Shown: positions 46,512 through 53,907 of the stretch, in pieces
How the letters are laid out: each line of letters begins with the position of its first letter
Numbering within the stretch: position 1 is the first letter of the stretch
Assembly: GCF_014230085.1 (NCBI RefSeq)
Contig: NZ_JACHVB010000034.1
Span: forward strand, 147,825-211,824
Source of the DNA: Ruficoccus amylovorans
GTDB taxonomy: Bacteria > Verrucomicrobiota > Verrucomicrobiia > Opitutales > Cerasicoccaceae
Reading direction: 5' to 3'
Length of the DNA: 64,000 bases
Made by a program: the position numbers and the translations under genes
Notes under the pieces: model-generated
Databases searched by the model: none
What the model was told of the DNA's origin: nothing
The model's input: the letters and a program-made list of their open reading frames with translations, nothing else

Positions 46512-46874
46512 CTAGGGCTTCATGATGCCGAGGTAGGCGGCGGCGGCACCGAGGATGAGGATGGCCCACCAGGCGGGCATGCCGAGCTTGGGCTTGCGGT
46601 TGATAATGGCGATGGCGGCACCGAGGATGAGCCAGATGACGTATTTGGCGATGAGCCAGCCGTCGAGGTAGCTGATCGCGCCGCCGTAACGGGCGACCAT
46701 ACCGAATCCGCCCAGGAGCAGAAGCAGCAACCCGACGCCGCTGGTGACTGCGCCGAGAACGCGCAGTCCCTTATTGTCGCGGTCAAGGAAGCCGCGCACG
46801 ATTAAACCCCCGTAGCCCAGAAACACCATCATCACACCGACCAGGTGGATGACTTTATACAGTTGAATAGACAT
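46512..46874 (-). CDS. Small four-helix membrane protein
   Basis: A 120-aa inner-membrane protein with four hydrophobic helices (for example YKVIHLVGVMMVFLGYGGLI, then GVGLLLLLLGGFGMVARYG). It begins MSIQLYKVIHLV at 46874; a longer frame to 46916 adds a non-conserved leader. The pattern of a His in helix 1 (KVIHL) resembles small CopD/SirB-like proteins, but I cannot assign a function. It stands alone and converges with the pilT-like gene. Confidence 0.75.
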   Translation of the reverse strand: MSIQLYKVIHLVGVMMVFLGYGGLIVRGFLDRDNKGLRVLGAVTSGVGLLLLLLGGFGMVARYGGAISYLDGWLIAKYVIWLILGAAIAIINRKPKLGMPAWWAILILGAAAAYLGIMKP

Positions 46875-46988
46875 GCTATGGGGGATGCGGCAGGGGAGCG
46901 AGCCTGTCAACGGCATTCCGAAAAATCGTCCCGGTTCGTGTCGCCATCCGCCCGGCGGTTGGTGGGCGGCGTGTTCCGGGTAAAAAGA

Positions 46989-47013
46989 AAGCCCGGCCGA
47001 GATGGCCGGGCTT
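46989..47013. terminator. Bidirectional terminator near hpf
   Basis: A perfect 10-bp stem (AAGCCCGGCC/GGCCGGGCTT) with a 5-nt loop. It lies 54 bp after the hpf stop on the minus strand. Confidence 0.75.
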
Positions 47014-47066
47014 AAACGTCTTTGAGTTAATGGGTTATCGAATATGATTGGTAGCGCGCAGCGTTA

Positions 47067-47447
47067 TCAGGCGGCGCTCACCTTGGGCAAGCGAGACGGT
47101 ACATCGACTTCATGGGGTTGTTTCCGCTTGACCCGGTACAGCCGCGAACGGCGCCTCAGTTTGCGGTCAAGTTTGATGATCATCTCGTCGATCGACTTGT
47201 AGAGGTCTTCGCTGGCCACGCTCACAACCAACGGAGCACCGTTGATTTCGATATGGCCCTTGGCGATGAACTCTTCCGTCTTTCCATGTCCCTTGTTGAG
47301 GTTGTATTCAAGATCGACTCGCATACGGATGATACGCTCCTCATGCTGGAAGAGCTTCTCCGTTTTCTCGTTCACGAGATTCTTGAGGGCCTCGGTCAGG
47401 TCGATATGAAGACCGGAGATGATCACTTCTTTGTTGTTCATACGCAT
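47067..47447 (-). CDS. hpf: Ribosome hibernation-promoting factor, short type
   Basis: The 126-aa protein (start MRMNNKEV; MNNKEV at 47441 is equally possible) has the HPF/YfiA fold: EVIISGLHIDLTEALKNLV at the N-terminus and SIDEMIIKLDRKLRRR near the C-terminus. The C-terminal tail of long HPF is absent. It dimerises or inactivates 70S ribosomes in stationary phase. It is a single gene divergent from the SDR gene. Confidence 0.92.
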   Translation of the reverse strand: MRMNNKEVIISGLHIDLTEALKNLVNEKTEKLFQHEERIIRMRVDLEYNLNKGHGKTEEFIAKGHIEINGAPLVVSVASEDLYKSIDEMIIKLDRKLRRRSRLYRVKRKQPHEVDVPSRLPKVSAA

Positions 47448-47504
47448 ATTCCGGTTAGTGGTTGATGACGTAATGGATTTTTTTAGATACCCACCCGTCG
47501 CGAA

Positions 47505-48302
47505 ATGAGTAGCTTAAAGCATGCCGACAAAAAAATATCCGCCGTGGTTATTACGGGCGGATCATCTGGAATTGGGGAAAGCTTCATTGCTTCTTTAATT
47601 AAACTAGAGGGGAATCCCGCGATTTGCAACCTCTCTCGTTCGAATCCCGCTAAAAAGTGGCTGGATCAGGGAGTGAGGCACATCTCGTGTGACTTAACTT
47701 TAGGACAGGAGATCGAGCGGGTCGTTCCCGACATTCAGACTTTTATCGACGAACATCCCGGCGGTGAAGTCTTGCTCATAAATAACAGCGGATTCGGGGG
47801 TTACGGTGAGTTCGACAGCCAGCCGCTGGAGCGCGACCTGACCATGATCGACCTCAATGTGCGGGCCTGCGTCCACCTGGCCGGACGCCTCCTGCCCAAG
47901 CTGATCGAGCGCGGTGGCGGTATTATTAATGTCGCCTCGACCGCCTGCTTCCAGCCCACGCCGCTCATGGCCACCTACGGCGCGACCAAGTCCTTCCTGC
48001 ACAGTTGGAGCCTGGCCCTCAGCGACGAGCTCAAGGGCAAGGGCGTCCGCGTGCTGTGTGTGTGCCCCGGCCCGACGGCGACGAACTTTTTCCGGGCGGC
48101 GGGCTTTAAGGAGTCCCCGATCAACGTCGGCACGACCCCGGACGCGGTGGTGGAAGAGTCCATGAAGGCGTATTTCAAGCGCAAGTGGATCGTCACCACG
48201 GGCTTCTGGAACAAAATGGGCGTCGGCATTTCCTCCAAATTGCCCAAAGTCCTCGTGACCAAGCTCTCAGGAGGCACCCTGCGCAAAATCCGCCAACCGT
48301 GA
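47505..48302 (+). CDS. SDR-family oxidoreductase
   Basis: A 265-aa Rossmann-fold short-chain dehydrogenase. The cofactor motif is TGGSSGIGESF, with the NNSG motif (LLINNSGFGGYGEF), Ser in NVASTACF and the catalytic YxxxK (TYGATKSFLHSW). The substrate is unknown; the closest types are the DltE/YqjQ-like class. Its stop overlaps the next start by 4 bp (GTGA), coupling it to the pseudouridine synthase gene. The first 40 codons are AT-richer than the rest. Confidence 0.9.
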   Translation: MSSLKHADKKISAVVITGGSSGIGESFIASLIKLEGNPAICNLSRSNPAKKWLDQGVRHISCDLTLGQEIERVVPDIQTFIDEHPGGEVLLINNSGFGGYGEFDSQPLERDLTMIDLNVRACVHLAGRLLPKLIERGGGIINVASTACFQPTPLMATYGATKSFLHSWSLALSDELKGKGVRVLCVCPGPTATNFFRAAGFKESPINVGTTPDAVVEESMKAYFKRKWIVTTGFWNKMGVGISSKLPKVLVTKLSGGTLRKIRQP

Positions 48303-49138
48303 GCGAACCCCGCCATTTTTCCACCTGGCCCCCCATGAGCGGGGAGGCCGAACTGATCGATCCCGCCGAGCTGCGGGAGTGGATCGTTTTCGAAGACGAG
48401 GATGTGCTGGTCATCGACAAGCCGGGCTGGATCGTCTGTCACCCCTCCAAGAACGGCCCCTGGTCCAGTCTGGTGGGGGCCTGCCGGGAGTTGACCGGTC
48501 TGGAAACGCTTCACCTGGTCGCGCGACTGGACCGGGAAACGAGTGGGATCGTCCTTATCGCCAAGCGCCCGGCCTCGGCCCGGCGGCTGCAAATGGCCTT
48601 TCAGGAGCGCCGGGTCAACAAGGAGTACCTTGCCATCATGAGCGGCGAACTTACCGAGCTGGTGACCGTTAACCAGCCGCTGGCCAAGGACCTCGAGTCC
48701 CAGGTCGCCGCGCGGGTGACCGTCCGCAAGTCGCGCTCGGCTCAAAAGGCAGTTACCGCCTTTGAACCGCTGGCTAGTGGCGGCGGTTACACACTGGTGC
48801 GCGTCCACCCCGAGACTGGTCGCAAGCACCAGATCCGCGCTCACGCCTTCTGGCTGGGACACCCTATCGCCGGTGACAAAATTTACGGCCCGGATGACAC
48901 GCTTTTTCTGGAATTCATCACCGAGGGGTGGACCCCCCGGCTGGACGCCGCCCTGCCCATGCGCCGTCAAGCTCTCCACGCCACGAGCCTGACCTTTGAC
49001 GGCGGGCCGCAATTCCGCCTTCCACTGGCCTGGGACATGGCGCAATTTGCCCGCGAAGTGATGGGGATCGACATTGACGCCTACTGTGCCGCGCCCGAGG
49101 TGAAGAAAACTGCTGAGAATTACGGTTTTTCCAGTTGA
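48299..49138 (+). CDS. RluA-family pseudouridine synthase
   Basis: A 279-aa enzyme that isomerises uridine to pseudouridine in rRNA or tRNA. The catalytic motif is ARLDRETSGIVLIAK with the essential Asp. Supporting motifs are VIDKPGWIVCHPS, the ERRVNKEYLAI block and VHPETGRKHQIRAH. No S4 domain is visible. I chose GTG at 48299, overlapping the SDR stop; the ATG at 48335 is an alternative, and the frame up to 48185 lies inside the SDR gene. Confidence 0.93.
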   Translation: MSEPRHFSTWPPMSGEAELIDPAELREWIVFEDEDVLVIDKPGWIVCHPSKNGPWSSLVGACRELTGLETLHLVARLDRETSGIVLIAKRPASARRLQMAFQERRVNKEYLAIMSGELTELVTVNQPLAKDLESQVAARVTVRKSRSAQKAVTAFEPLASGGGYTLVRVHPETGRKHQIRAHAFWLGHPIAGDKIYGPDDTLFLEFITEGWTPRLDAALPMRRQALHATSLTFDGGPQFRLPLAWDMAQFAREVMGIDIDAYCAAPEVKKTAENYGFSS

Positions 49139-49306
49139 CCAGCAGGCTTGCACGCGTAGCATCTCCCGTTTTCTTGTTCTCAACCAGTTCATTCCGCAGG
49201 AACAGCCCGCGATTCCAACGCCTCCGGCGTGCGATGCTGATCCTTGCTGAATCTCACTTTTTCGTTTCACGTCCGCCACCTTGGCTACGTGCAACAACAA
49301 CCCTTT

Positions 49307-49382
<76 letters not shown>

Positions 49383-49717
49383 CTTTAAATCCCGTAAATC
49401 CAGCGGTTTACGGGATTTTTTGTGCCTGCGGTTAGTGACCATCCAAAATCACTGTGCCATAACTGTGCCATTTTTTATTTCCTCTAAACGGGCCATTTGT
49501 GGCCAATCGAGGCCTGTCTGAACCGAACCGGACCTTTTGATGCCCTTGGCTCACCATCCTAAGAGTGCTGCCTTTTGCTGCCCATGGAGCTATTCGATCC
49601 CCTCCTTCCGGCAAAATCTTGCACGCTTTTGCCAATATAGGAGAGGCGGGGAGTCCAATCCTTAATGCCGTGCTTATGGTATCTGGAACCGTTTTTTGAC
49701 CGATTTTCTTCTACTGT
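49383..49717. other. Region after tRNA-Phe, candidate island boundary
   Basis: 335 bp holding the tRNA terminator at its left end and no gene I can support. Composition shifts towards AT here. No direct repeat of the tRNA 3' end was found within the window, so integration at the tRNA remains unproven. Confidence 0.45.
49388..49421 (+). terminator. Rho-independent terminator after tRNA-Phe
   Basis: An 11-bp stem (AATCCCGTAAA/TTTACGGGATT) with an 8-nt loop and a T-run starts 6 bp after the tRNA. Confidence 0.85.
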
Positions 49718-50854
49718 CTAAGTATTCCCCAAGTCGGCCAGTTCGAGTTGAACGTGCTCGTTTTTCTTTGGGAAGCTAAGTTGGAGTAGGTGATAGAAGC
49801 TTTCCCAGTTGTTTTGTCCACGCATTAGTCCTATCACTGCGTAAAGATGGCCAGCAAGCCGTGGATGCCCTATTTCTTCGGTAAGCCATTGATGATGTTT
49901 AACCTTTCGGCGTCCTTTGTCGTTGGCGGGGTTAAGGCGTTCTAACTCCAAAAGTACATCCTCATCTAGTCTTTCGTAGACAATGTCTTTCGTTAGCTTT
50001 CCAACGACGGGAGGACGTTTTGATGACAAAGCACTCCATTTCCATGCTTTTAGCCTAAAAAGGTTTTGGTAATACTCATCAGGAAATGTTTTTGCCCATG
50101 CCGCATAGTTTTTTCGGAAAAATCGATCAAAGAGGTTTTGCAATTCGTCCCGGTGTCTAACTAGCTGGTAACCAGTAGCTTCATCGATCAGGGCTTGAAT
50201 ACCCAACTCCGCTAAAGACAGGATCATGGCCTCCGCCATATCTGCTGCCTTAAGCAGTACCTTGCTCACTTGCCCCCGGGTCTGTCTACGGACATCTAAC
50301 AAGGCCTTGCAGTAATCGACTATTATATTGCCATCATAGCCGTACGCAACAATTCCCTTTTCGTTGATGAATTTCAAGGGCTTGCTTACCCGCTTTATTA
50401 AGTCTTTGATTTTCTGGCTTTTAAGCATTGGGTGATCGAGCAGATTCGCTAGTTTTGATGCATTGGCGTAACTAGTCCCTATTTGCAGAATACCTGAAAA
50501 CTCTTTTGCTGAAATCACCCTAGTACTGTCGTCCAGCACATAACATGGAATGTTTGCAAATGGACCGAGTTTAAGGGTCCCATGTGCCAACACTCTATGG
50601 CTTCCATCCTTTTGGGATTCATTGATATCCCATTTGGCTTGTATGGACATCCAAACATCGGGGCTTTCCCTGAAATACTGAGACAGTGCCAATGCGGTCT
50701 CGGTGGTTATTCGTCGCTTACTAGATAATATTTCACTTAAGCGAGACTGTGGGAGTCCGGTTTCTCTGGATAGTTTATATGCCGTTAGTTTGTTCTCTTG
50801 TATCCGCTGGTTTAAGAAATCGGCTGGAGAGATTGGATCGTTGTGGACTGACAT
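49718..50854 (-). CDS. HigA-type HTH fused to a P63C domain
   Basis: A 378-aa fusion. Residues about 5-85 are an XRE/HigA-type antitoxin domain: ISPADFLNQRIQENKL, TGLPQSRLSEILSSKRRIT, and the W of PDVWMSIQAKWD. Residues about 95-370 match the P63C family (IQALIDEATGYQLVRHRDEL, FPDEYYQNLFRLKAWKW). P63C proteins are usually stand-alone accessory or phage genes. I start at the ATG at 50854; the longer frame to 50890 adds a non-conserved leader. There is no HigB toxin next to it. Composition is AT-rich relative to the core genome. A regulator or stability gene of the element is plausible. Confidence 0.82.
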   Translation of the reverse strand: MSVHNDPISPADFLNQRIQENKLTAYKLSRETGLPQSRLSEILSSKRRITTETALALSQYFRESPDVWMSIQAKWDINESQKDGSHRVLAHGTLKLGPFANIPCYVLDDSTRVISAKEFSGILQIGTSYANASKLANLLDHPMLKSQKIKDLIKRVSKPLKFINEKGIVAYGYDGNIIVDYCKALLDVRRQTRGQVSKVLLKAADMAEAMILSLAELGIQALIDEATGYQLVRHRDELQNLFDRFFRKNYAAWAKTFPDEYYQNLFRLKAWKWSALSSKRPPVVGKLTKDIVYERLDEDVLLELERLNPANDKGRRKVKHHQWLTEEIGHPRLAGHLYAVIGLMRGQNNWESFYHLLQLSFPKKNEHVQLELADLGNT

Positions 50855-51027
50855 GATACGAAATAAATCTAGCGGTAGTAGTTTTGTCAATCGTAATTAC
50901 TTACGCCAAGATGGGGAGGGCAACGGATACTTCCATCAAGCATTGGTGGTATTTTAGGTAGCGTCGGCAAGATATGTTTTAGGTGCACCTGACGGCTCCC
51001 CTAAAACTCTTGTTTTTAAAAAATATT

Positions 51028-51060
51028 AATTTTTATGAAAAAATATCCGTCATAAAAATT
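51028..51060 (+). other. Candidate oriT inverted repeat
   Basis: AATTTTTATG (51028-51037) and CATAAAAATT (51051-51060) form a perfect 10-bp inverted repeat with a 13-nt spacer. It lies 23 bp upstream of mobC in an AT-rich strip. Position and structure fit an origin of transfer; the nick site is not identified. Confidence 0.4.
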
Positions 51061-51082
51061 GCGTTCGGGTTAAACTATTTCC

Positions 51083-51472
51083 ATGCCCCGGAAATGTACC
51101 CCGAAAAAGTCCCGACGAACCGACCCTGACACGGCCCGGAATATCCCCGTGACCTGCAAGCTCAGTGCCGCTGACCTAGCTGTGATATCCCGGAAGTCTG
51201 CCGCCGCCGGGAAAACCCACAGTACCTTCCTTCGTGACGCCGCCTTGGCGTCCCACGTGCAGGTGAGCCCGGCCATCCCAACGATCAATGGGGACCAGTG
51301 GTGGGCGTTGTCCAAGGTGGCGTCCAACCTCAACCAGCTCACCCACATCTGTCATATCAGTGAGGCCAGTCCCAACTCAGGGCGTGTGCTGGAAACGCTG
51401 GACGAGCTACGGCAGCAGTTGGCATCAATCCGGGCAGACTTGATCAGACAAGAGAAAGGAGGGCGGCTATGA
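51083..51472 (+). CDS. MobC-like mobilisation accessory protein
   Basis: A 129-aa basic protein. The N-terminal ribbon-helix-helix-like part (NIPVTCKLSAADLAVISRKS) and the downstream ASNLNQLTHICH segment are typical of MobC/plasmid mobilisation relaxosome proteins. These bind oriT beside the relaxase. Its stop overlaps the relaxase start (ATGA). It defines the start of the mobilisation operon. Confidence 0.85.
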   Translation: MPRKCTPKKSRRTDPDTARNIPVTCKLSAADLAVISRKSAAAGKTHSTFLRDAALASHVQVSPAIPTINGDQWWALSKVASNLNQLTHICHISEASPNSGRVLETLDELRQQLASIRADLIRQEKGGRL

Positions 51473-52596
51473 TTGCCCGGATCAACTACCGGGAGAGCTT
51501 CGGTCGAGTCGTGGGCTATGCCATGAAACCGACCAAAGGCCCGGAGGTTGTCGGCGGCAACCTTTCCGCCGCGGACCCGGATGGCATGATTGCTGAGTTT
51601 AGCCAGCTTGCCGGGCTCAACTCCCGCTGCAAGAAGCCCGTCGCCCATCTGGCCTTTTCTTTAAAAACGGGCGAAGCCCTCAGCACCGGCCAATGGGCCA
51701 GCTTCGCCCAGCAGGTCGCCGACGAGTACGGATTTGAGCAGTTCGTAGCGGTCAAACACTACGACACGGATTGCGAGCACATCCATCTCATCGGCAACCG
51801 AATCAAGCTGGACGGCAAAGCCGTCAGCACCAGCAACGACCGGCACCGCATGCGGCAGCTATGCCAGCGGGCCGAGGTTGATCTCGGGCTTCAGCAGACG
51901 GCCACGCGCTCCCAGCAGGTCCGACTTAACAAAGACGAATTAGAGAAGGCCGACCGGCTGTACCATGAAGGCAAAGCCGCTCACCCCGTACCGGACAAGC
52001 TCCTTGTCGCCGAGCGCATCCGAGCCTGTGCCTACCGAGCCAGCTCGACCGAGGACTTTATCGCCTTGTGTCATCAACAAGGAGTTGAAGTGCGCTGGCG
52101 GCGCAACCGTTCGGGCACCGTTACCGGCGTATCGTTTGCCGCCGAAGGAATCAAATTTTCGGGGAGTTGTATTGGTTTACCACTACGCACCCTCAACACA
52201 AAAATAAATCGAAATGGAAAATACAAAATCAATCCAATACGCAGCGCAGTTACCCGCTTGGATCGAGGTGCTCACGGGCAACCTCGAAGAAGCCTTGCGG
52301 CAGCCGCTGGAACAACAACAGGCATTGCTCGCTCAACTGGAGCAAGCCCTCAACGCCCTGCACGATCAGATCAGCAACCTCAATCAAGGGGTGCGCGATT
52401 TGATGGACGTGCAGTTAACCCAAGTCGAAACCTTGCAGGATATACTAGAGAGAAAAAGGTGAACATGGCCCAGACGATGAAACGAACTCTTCGCGCCGCA
52501 GCCCGACTCTTGGATGCCTTTGACGCCTTCGACTCAACGCTAAGCGGGCCAACCGTTGGCTCCCGCTCTAACCCCATCGGGAGGACACTGCTATGA
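51469..52596 (+). CDS. MobA/VirD2-type relaxase with aberrant C-terminal third
   Basis: A 375-aa frame. Residues about 1-245 are a relaxase of the MobA/MOBP type: catalytic Tyr in GRVVGYAMK, the HLAFSLKTGEAL block, and the metal-binding KHYDTDCEHIHLIGNRI. It nicks oriT and leads DNA into a recipient. After about residue 245 the frame becomes Arg/Pro/Gln-rich and overlaps a well-formed 82-aa gene in another frame (52214-52462), so the natural relaxase may end near 52200 and the tail may be read-through after a mutation. The final 43 residues look like a separate small ORF. Confidence 0.8.
   Translation: MIARINYRESFGRVVGYAMKPTKGPEVVGGNLSAADPDGMIAEFSQLAGLNSRCKKPVAHLAFSLKTGEALSTGQWASFAQQVADEYGFEQFVAVKHYDTDCEHIHLIGNRIKLDGKAVSTSNDRHRMRQLCQRAEVDLGLQQTATRSQQVRLNKDELEKADRLYHEGKAAHPVPDKLLVAERIRACAYRASSTEDFIALCHQQGVEVRWRRNRSGTVTGVSFAAEGIKFSGSCIGLPLRTLNTKINRNGKYKINPIRSAVTRLDRGAHGQPRRSLAAAAGTTTGIARSTGASPQRPARSDQQPQSRGARFDGRAVNPSRNLAGYTREKKVNMAQTMKRTLRAAARLLDAFDAFDSTLSGPTVGSRSNPIGRTLL
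52214..52462 (+). CDS. Small coiled-coil protein overlapping the relaxase frame
   Basis: An 82-aa protein in a different frame from the relaxase tail. It is strongly helical with Gln/Leu/Glu heptads (LEEALRQPLEQQQALLAQLE), giving a coiled-coil of about 50 residues. Codon use is regular, unlike the overlapping relaxase tail, so this is the more credible gene of the two. It may be a mobilisation accessory protein. No strong ribosome binding site is visible. Confidence 0.6.
   Translation: MENTKSIQYAAQLPAWIEVLTGNLEEALRQPLEQQQALLAQLEQALNALHDQISNLNQGVRDLMDVQLTQVETLQDILERKR
52465..52596 (+). CDS. Small ORF at the relaxase tail
   Basis: A 43-aa frame (MAQTMKRTLRAAARLLDAFD...) in the relaxase frame, starting 2 bp after the 82-aa gene. 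The ATG at 52465 would make it independent; otherwise it is the end of the relaxase reading frame. Its stop overlaps the next start (ATGA). No family is recognised. Confidence 0.35.
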   Translation: MAQTMKRTLRAAARLLDAFDAFDSTLSGPTVGSRSNPIGRTLL

Positions 52597-53117
52597 GTGA
52601 GAATCAAGATGACCAAGATAAACGCCGTGATGAGCAAAGGAGGCGGGCCGAGCGTGCGCATAAACGTGCTCAGGACTCAGGTGAACCGGAGTCGGAGATG
52701 CCGATCACGCCGGAGGAACTCATTAACAAAATCCTTCAGGATTACACGAATCGTGCGGACGCGGCCAAGCAGGCTCAAGAGGCCGAAGCCGAGGCTCGTC
52801 GGCAGTGGGAACAGAGGCAGCATGAGATGGTATCCGGGTGTCTTCGCCGCAGTCAGGAGGCGGCACAGGCATCGAAGAACGCTGTGACGCGCAAAACTTG
52901 GACGGAGCAGGTACCGGCTGAAACTGCCCGGCAACTCGACGAGGTTCGAGAATCTGCTAGGCTCTGGCAGTGGAAGCTGTTTGTGGTGCTGTTATTCCTC
53001 TTCCAGTTGGTATCGGTAGCAGGGTTAGGGCTCTGGATTTATCATGTTGATCAGGAATCCGAACCGCCCCGGCCTCAGTCATTCCGTGAGATATTCGTGG
53101 AAGAGGGCAGAGAATGA
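52593..53117 (+). CDS. Coiled-coil protein with C-terminal membrane anchor
   Basis: A 174-aa protein. The N-terminal 115 residues are highly charged and Glu/Arg/Gln/Ala-rich, suited to a coiled-coil (AKQAQEAEAEARRQWEQRQ). One membrane helix lies at about 128-148 (LFVVLLFLFQLVSVAGLGLW). A good ribosome binding site (GGGAGGAC) precedes the ATG, and it is coupled by overlap to the upstream frame and to the next gene. Possibly a mobilisation-coupled membrane protein; function unknown. Confidence 0.7.
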   Translation: MSENQDDQDKRRDEQRRRAERAHKRAQDSGEPESEMPITPEELINKILQDYTNRADAAKQAQEAEAEARRQWEQRQHEMVSGCLRRSQEAAQASKNAVTRKTWTEQVPAETARQLDEVRESARLWQWKLFVVLLFLFQLVSVAGLGLWIYHVDQESEPPRPQSFREIFVEEGRE

Positions 53118-53797
53118 GCTACCCCCATGTACTTCACATCGGAGACGGTCTGATGCAGCCAAACGCGCTGGCATCCGTCCACTATCAGTCAGACGGACTG
53201 TATGTTTTGAGCATGACAGGGAGCGTGTTCAAGGTGGAGGGCAAAGGGCTTGAGTTCCTCTTTCTCAAGCTGATGCATCGACGTTGCCGAAGTATTGAGG
53301 CCTCACCCGCTCCATCGGTTGGATGCTTAGGGGAAGTGGTCTCGTTCGCTGGTTATGGTGCTGTACCCCGTAAACCGACAGCCTGCATCCCTGCCTTTGG
53401 TGGATACGTTGAGCGGGGGTGGCTGCTGATTGAACTAAGCGATAACTGGCACCTTTTCCCCTGGAATCAGATTTATGAAATCGGACGAAAGGACGATTGG
53501 CTCTACATCTTTGGCGCGTCACTTTACGTGCGCATGTGGCTGGAGGCGGGGATCGCAAAGGATGAGTTTGAGGCCTTTCGCGCTGGAGCACATCATGCCC
53601 GGCACTACACGAAGCGACAGCGGGCAACCTACAGCGACATAGTGACGGTGGATCGATGTTACGCCAAAAACATTCAGGTGGAGAAGATTCGCAAGGATAG
53701 CGACTACGCAGACAAACGCTTCAAGGATTGGCACCGGATGAAGACGCGCCCGGCTGAGCTTTCTATAGCGAGAGGCATCTCCGGTCCCAGCCGGTAA
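53114..53797 (+). CDS. Unrecognised 227-aa protein of the mobilisation operon
   Basis: A 227-aa soluble protein that I do not recognise. It has Trp/Tyr-rich segments (WLLIELSDNWHLFPWNQIYE and WLYIFGASLYVRMWLEAG) suggesting a compact fold, and a basic C-terminus. It starts by overlapping the membrane-anchored coiled-coil gene (ATGA). It ends just before a strong terminator, so it is the last gene of the mob operon. Confidence 0.65.
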   Translation: MSYPHVLHIGDGLMQPNALASVHYQSDGLYVLSMTGSVFKVEGKGLEFLFLKLMHRRCRSIEASPAPSVGCLGEVVSFAGYGAVPRKPTACIPAFGGYVERGWLLIELSDNWHLFPWNQIYEIGRKDDWLYIFGASLYVRMWLEAGIAKDEFEAFRAGAHHARHYTKRQRATYSDIVTVDRCYAKNIQVEKIRKDSDYADKRFKDWHRMKTRPAELSIARGISGPSR

Positions 53798-53824
53798 AGT
53801 TGTAGGCGTCAAGGCCGTAGACCC

Positions 53825-53857
53825 AAAGCACAGCTAAATTTCAGGCTGTGCTTTTTT
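53825..53857 (+). terminator. Rho-independent terminator after the mob operon
   Basis: A 10-bp stem (AAAGCACAGC/GCTGTGCTTT) with a 10-nt loop and a T-run, between the mobilisation genes and the recombinase. Confidence 0.88.
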
Positions 53858-53907
53858 GTGGGCGGATGGTGCCTACGCGGAATTTGTTTTGATCGTATAC
53901 TCTCATT

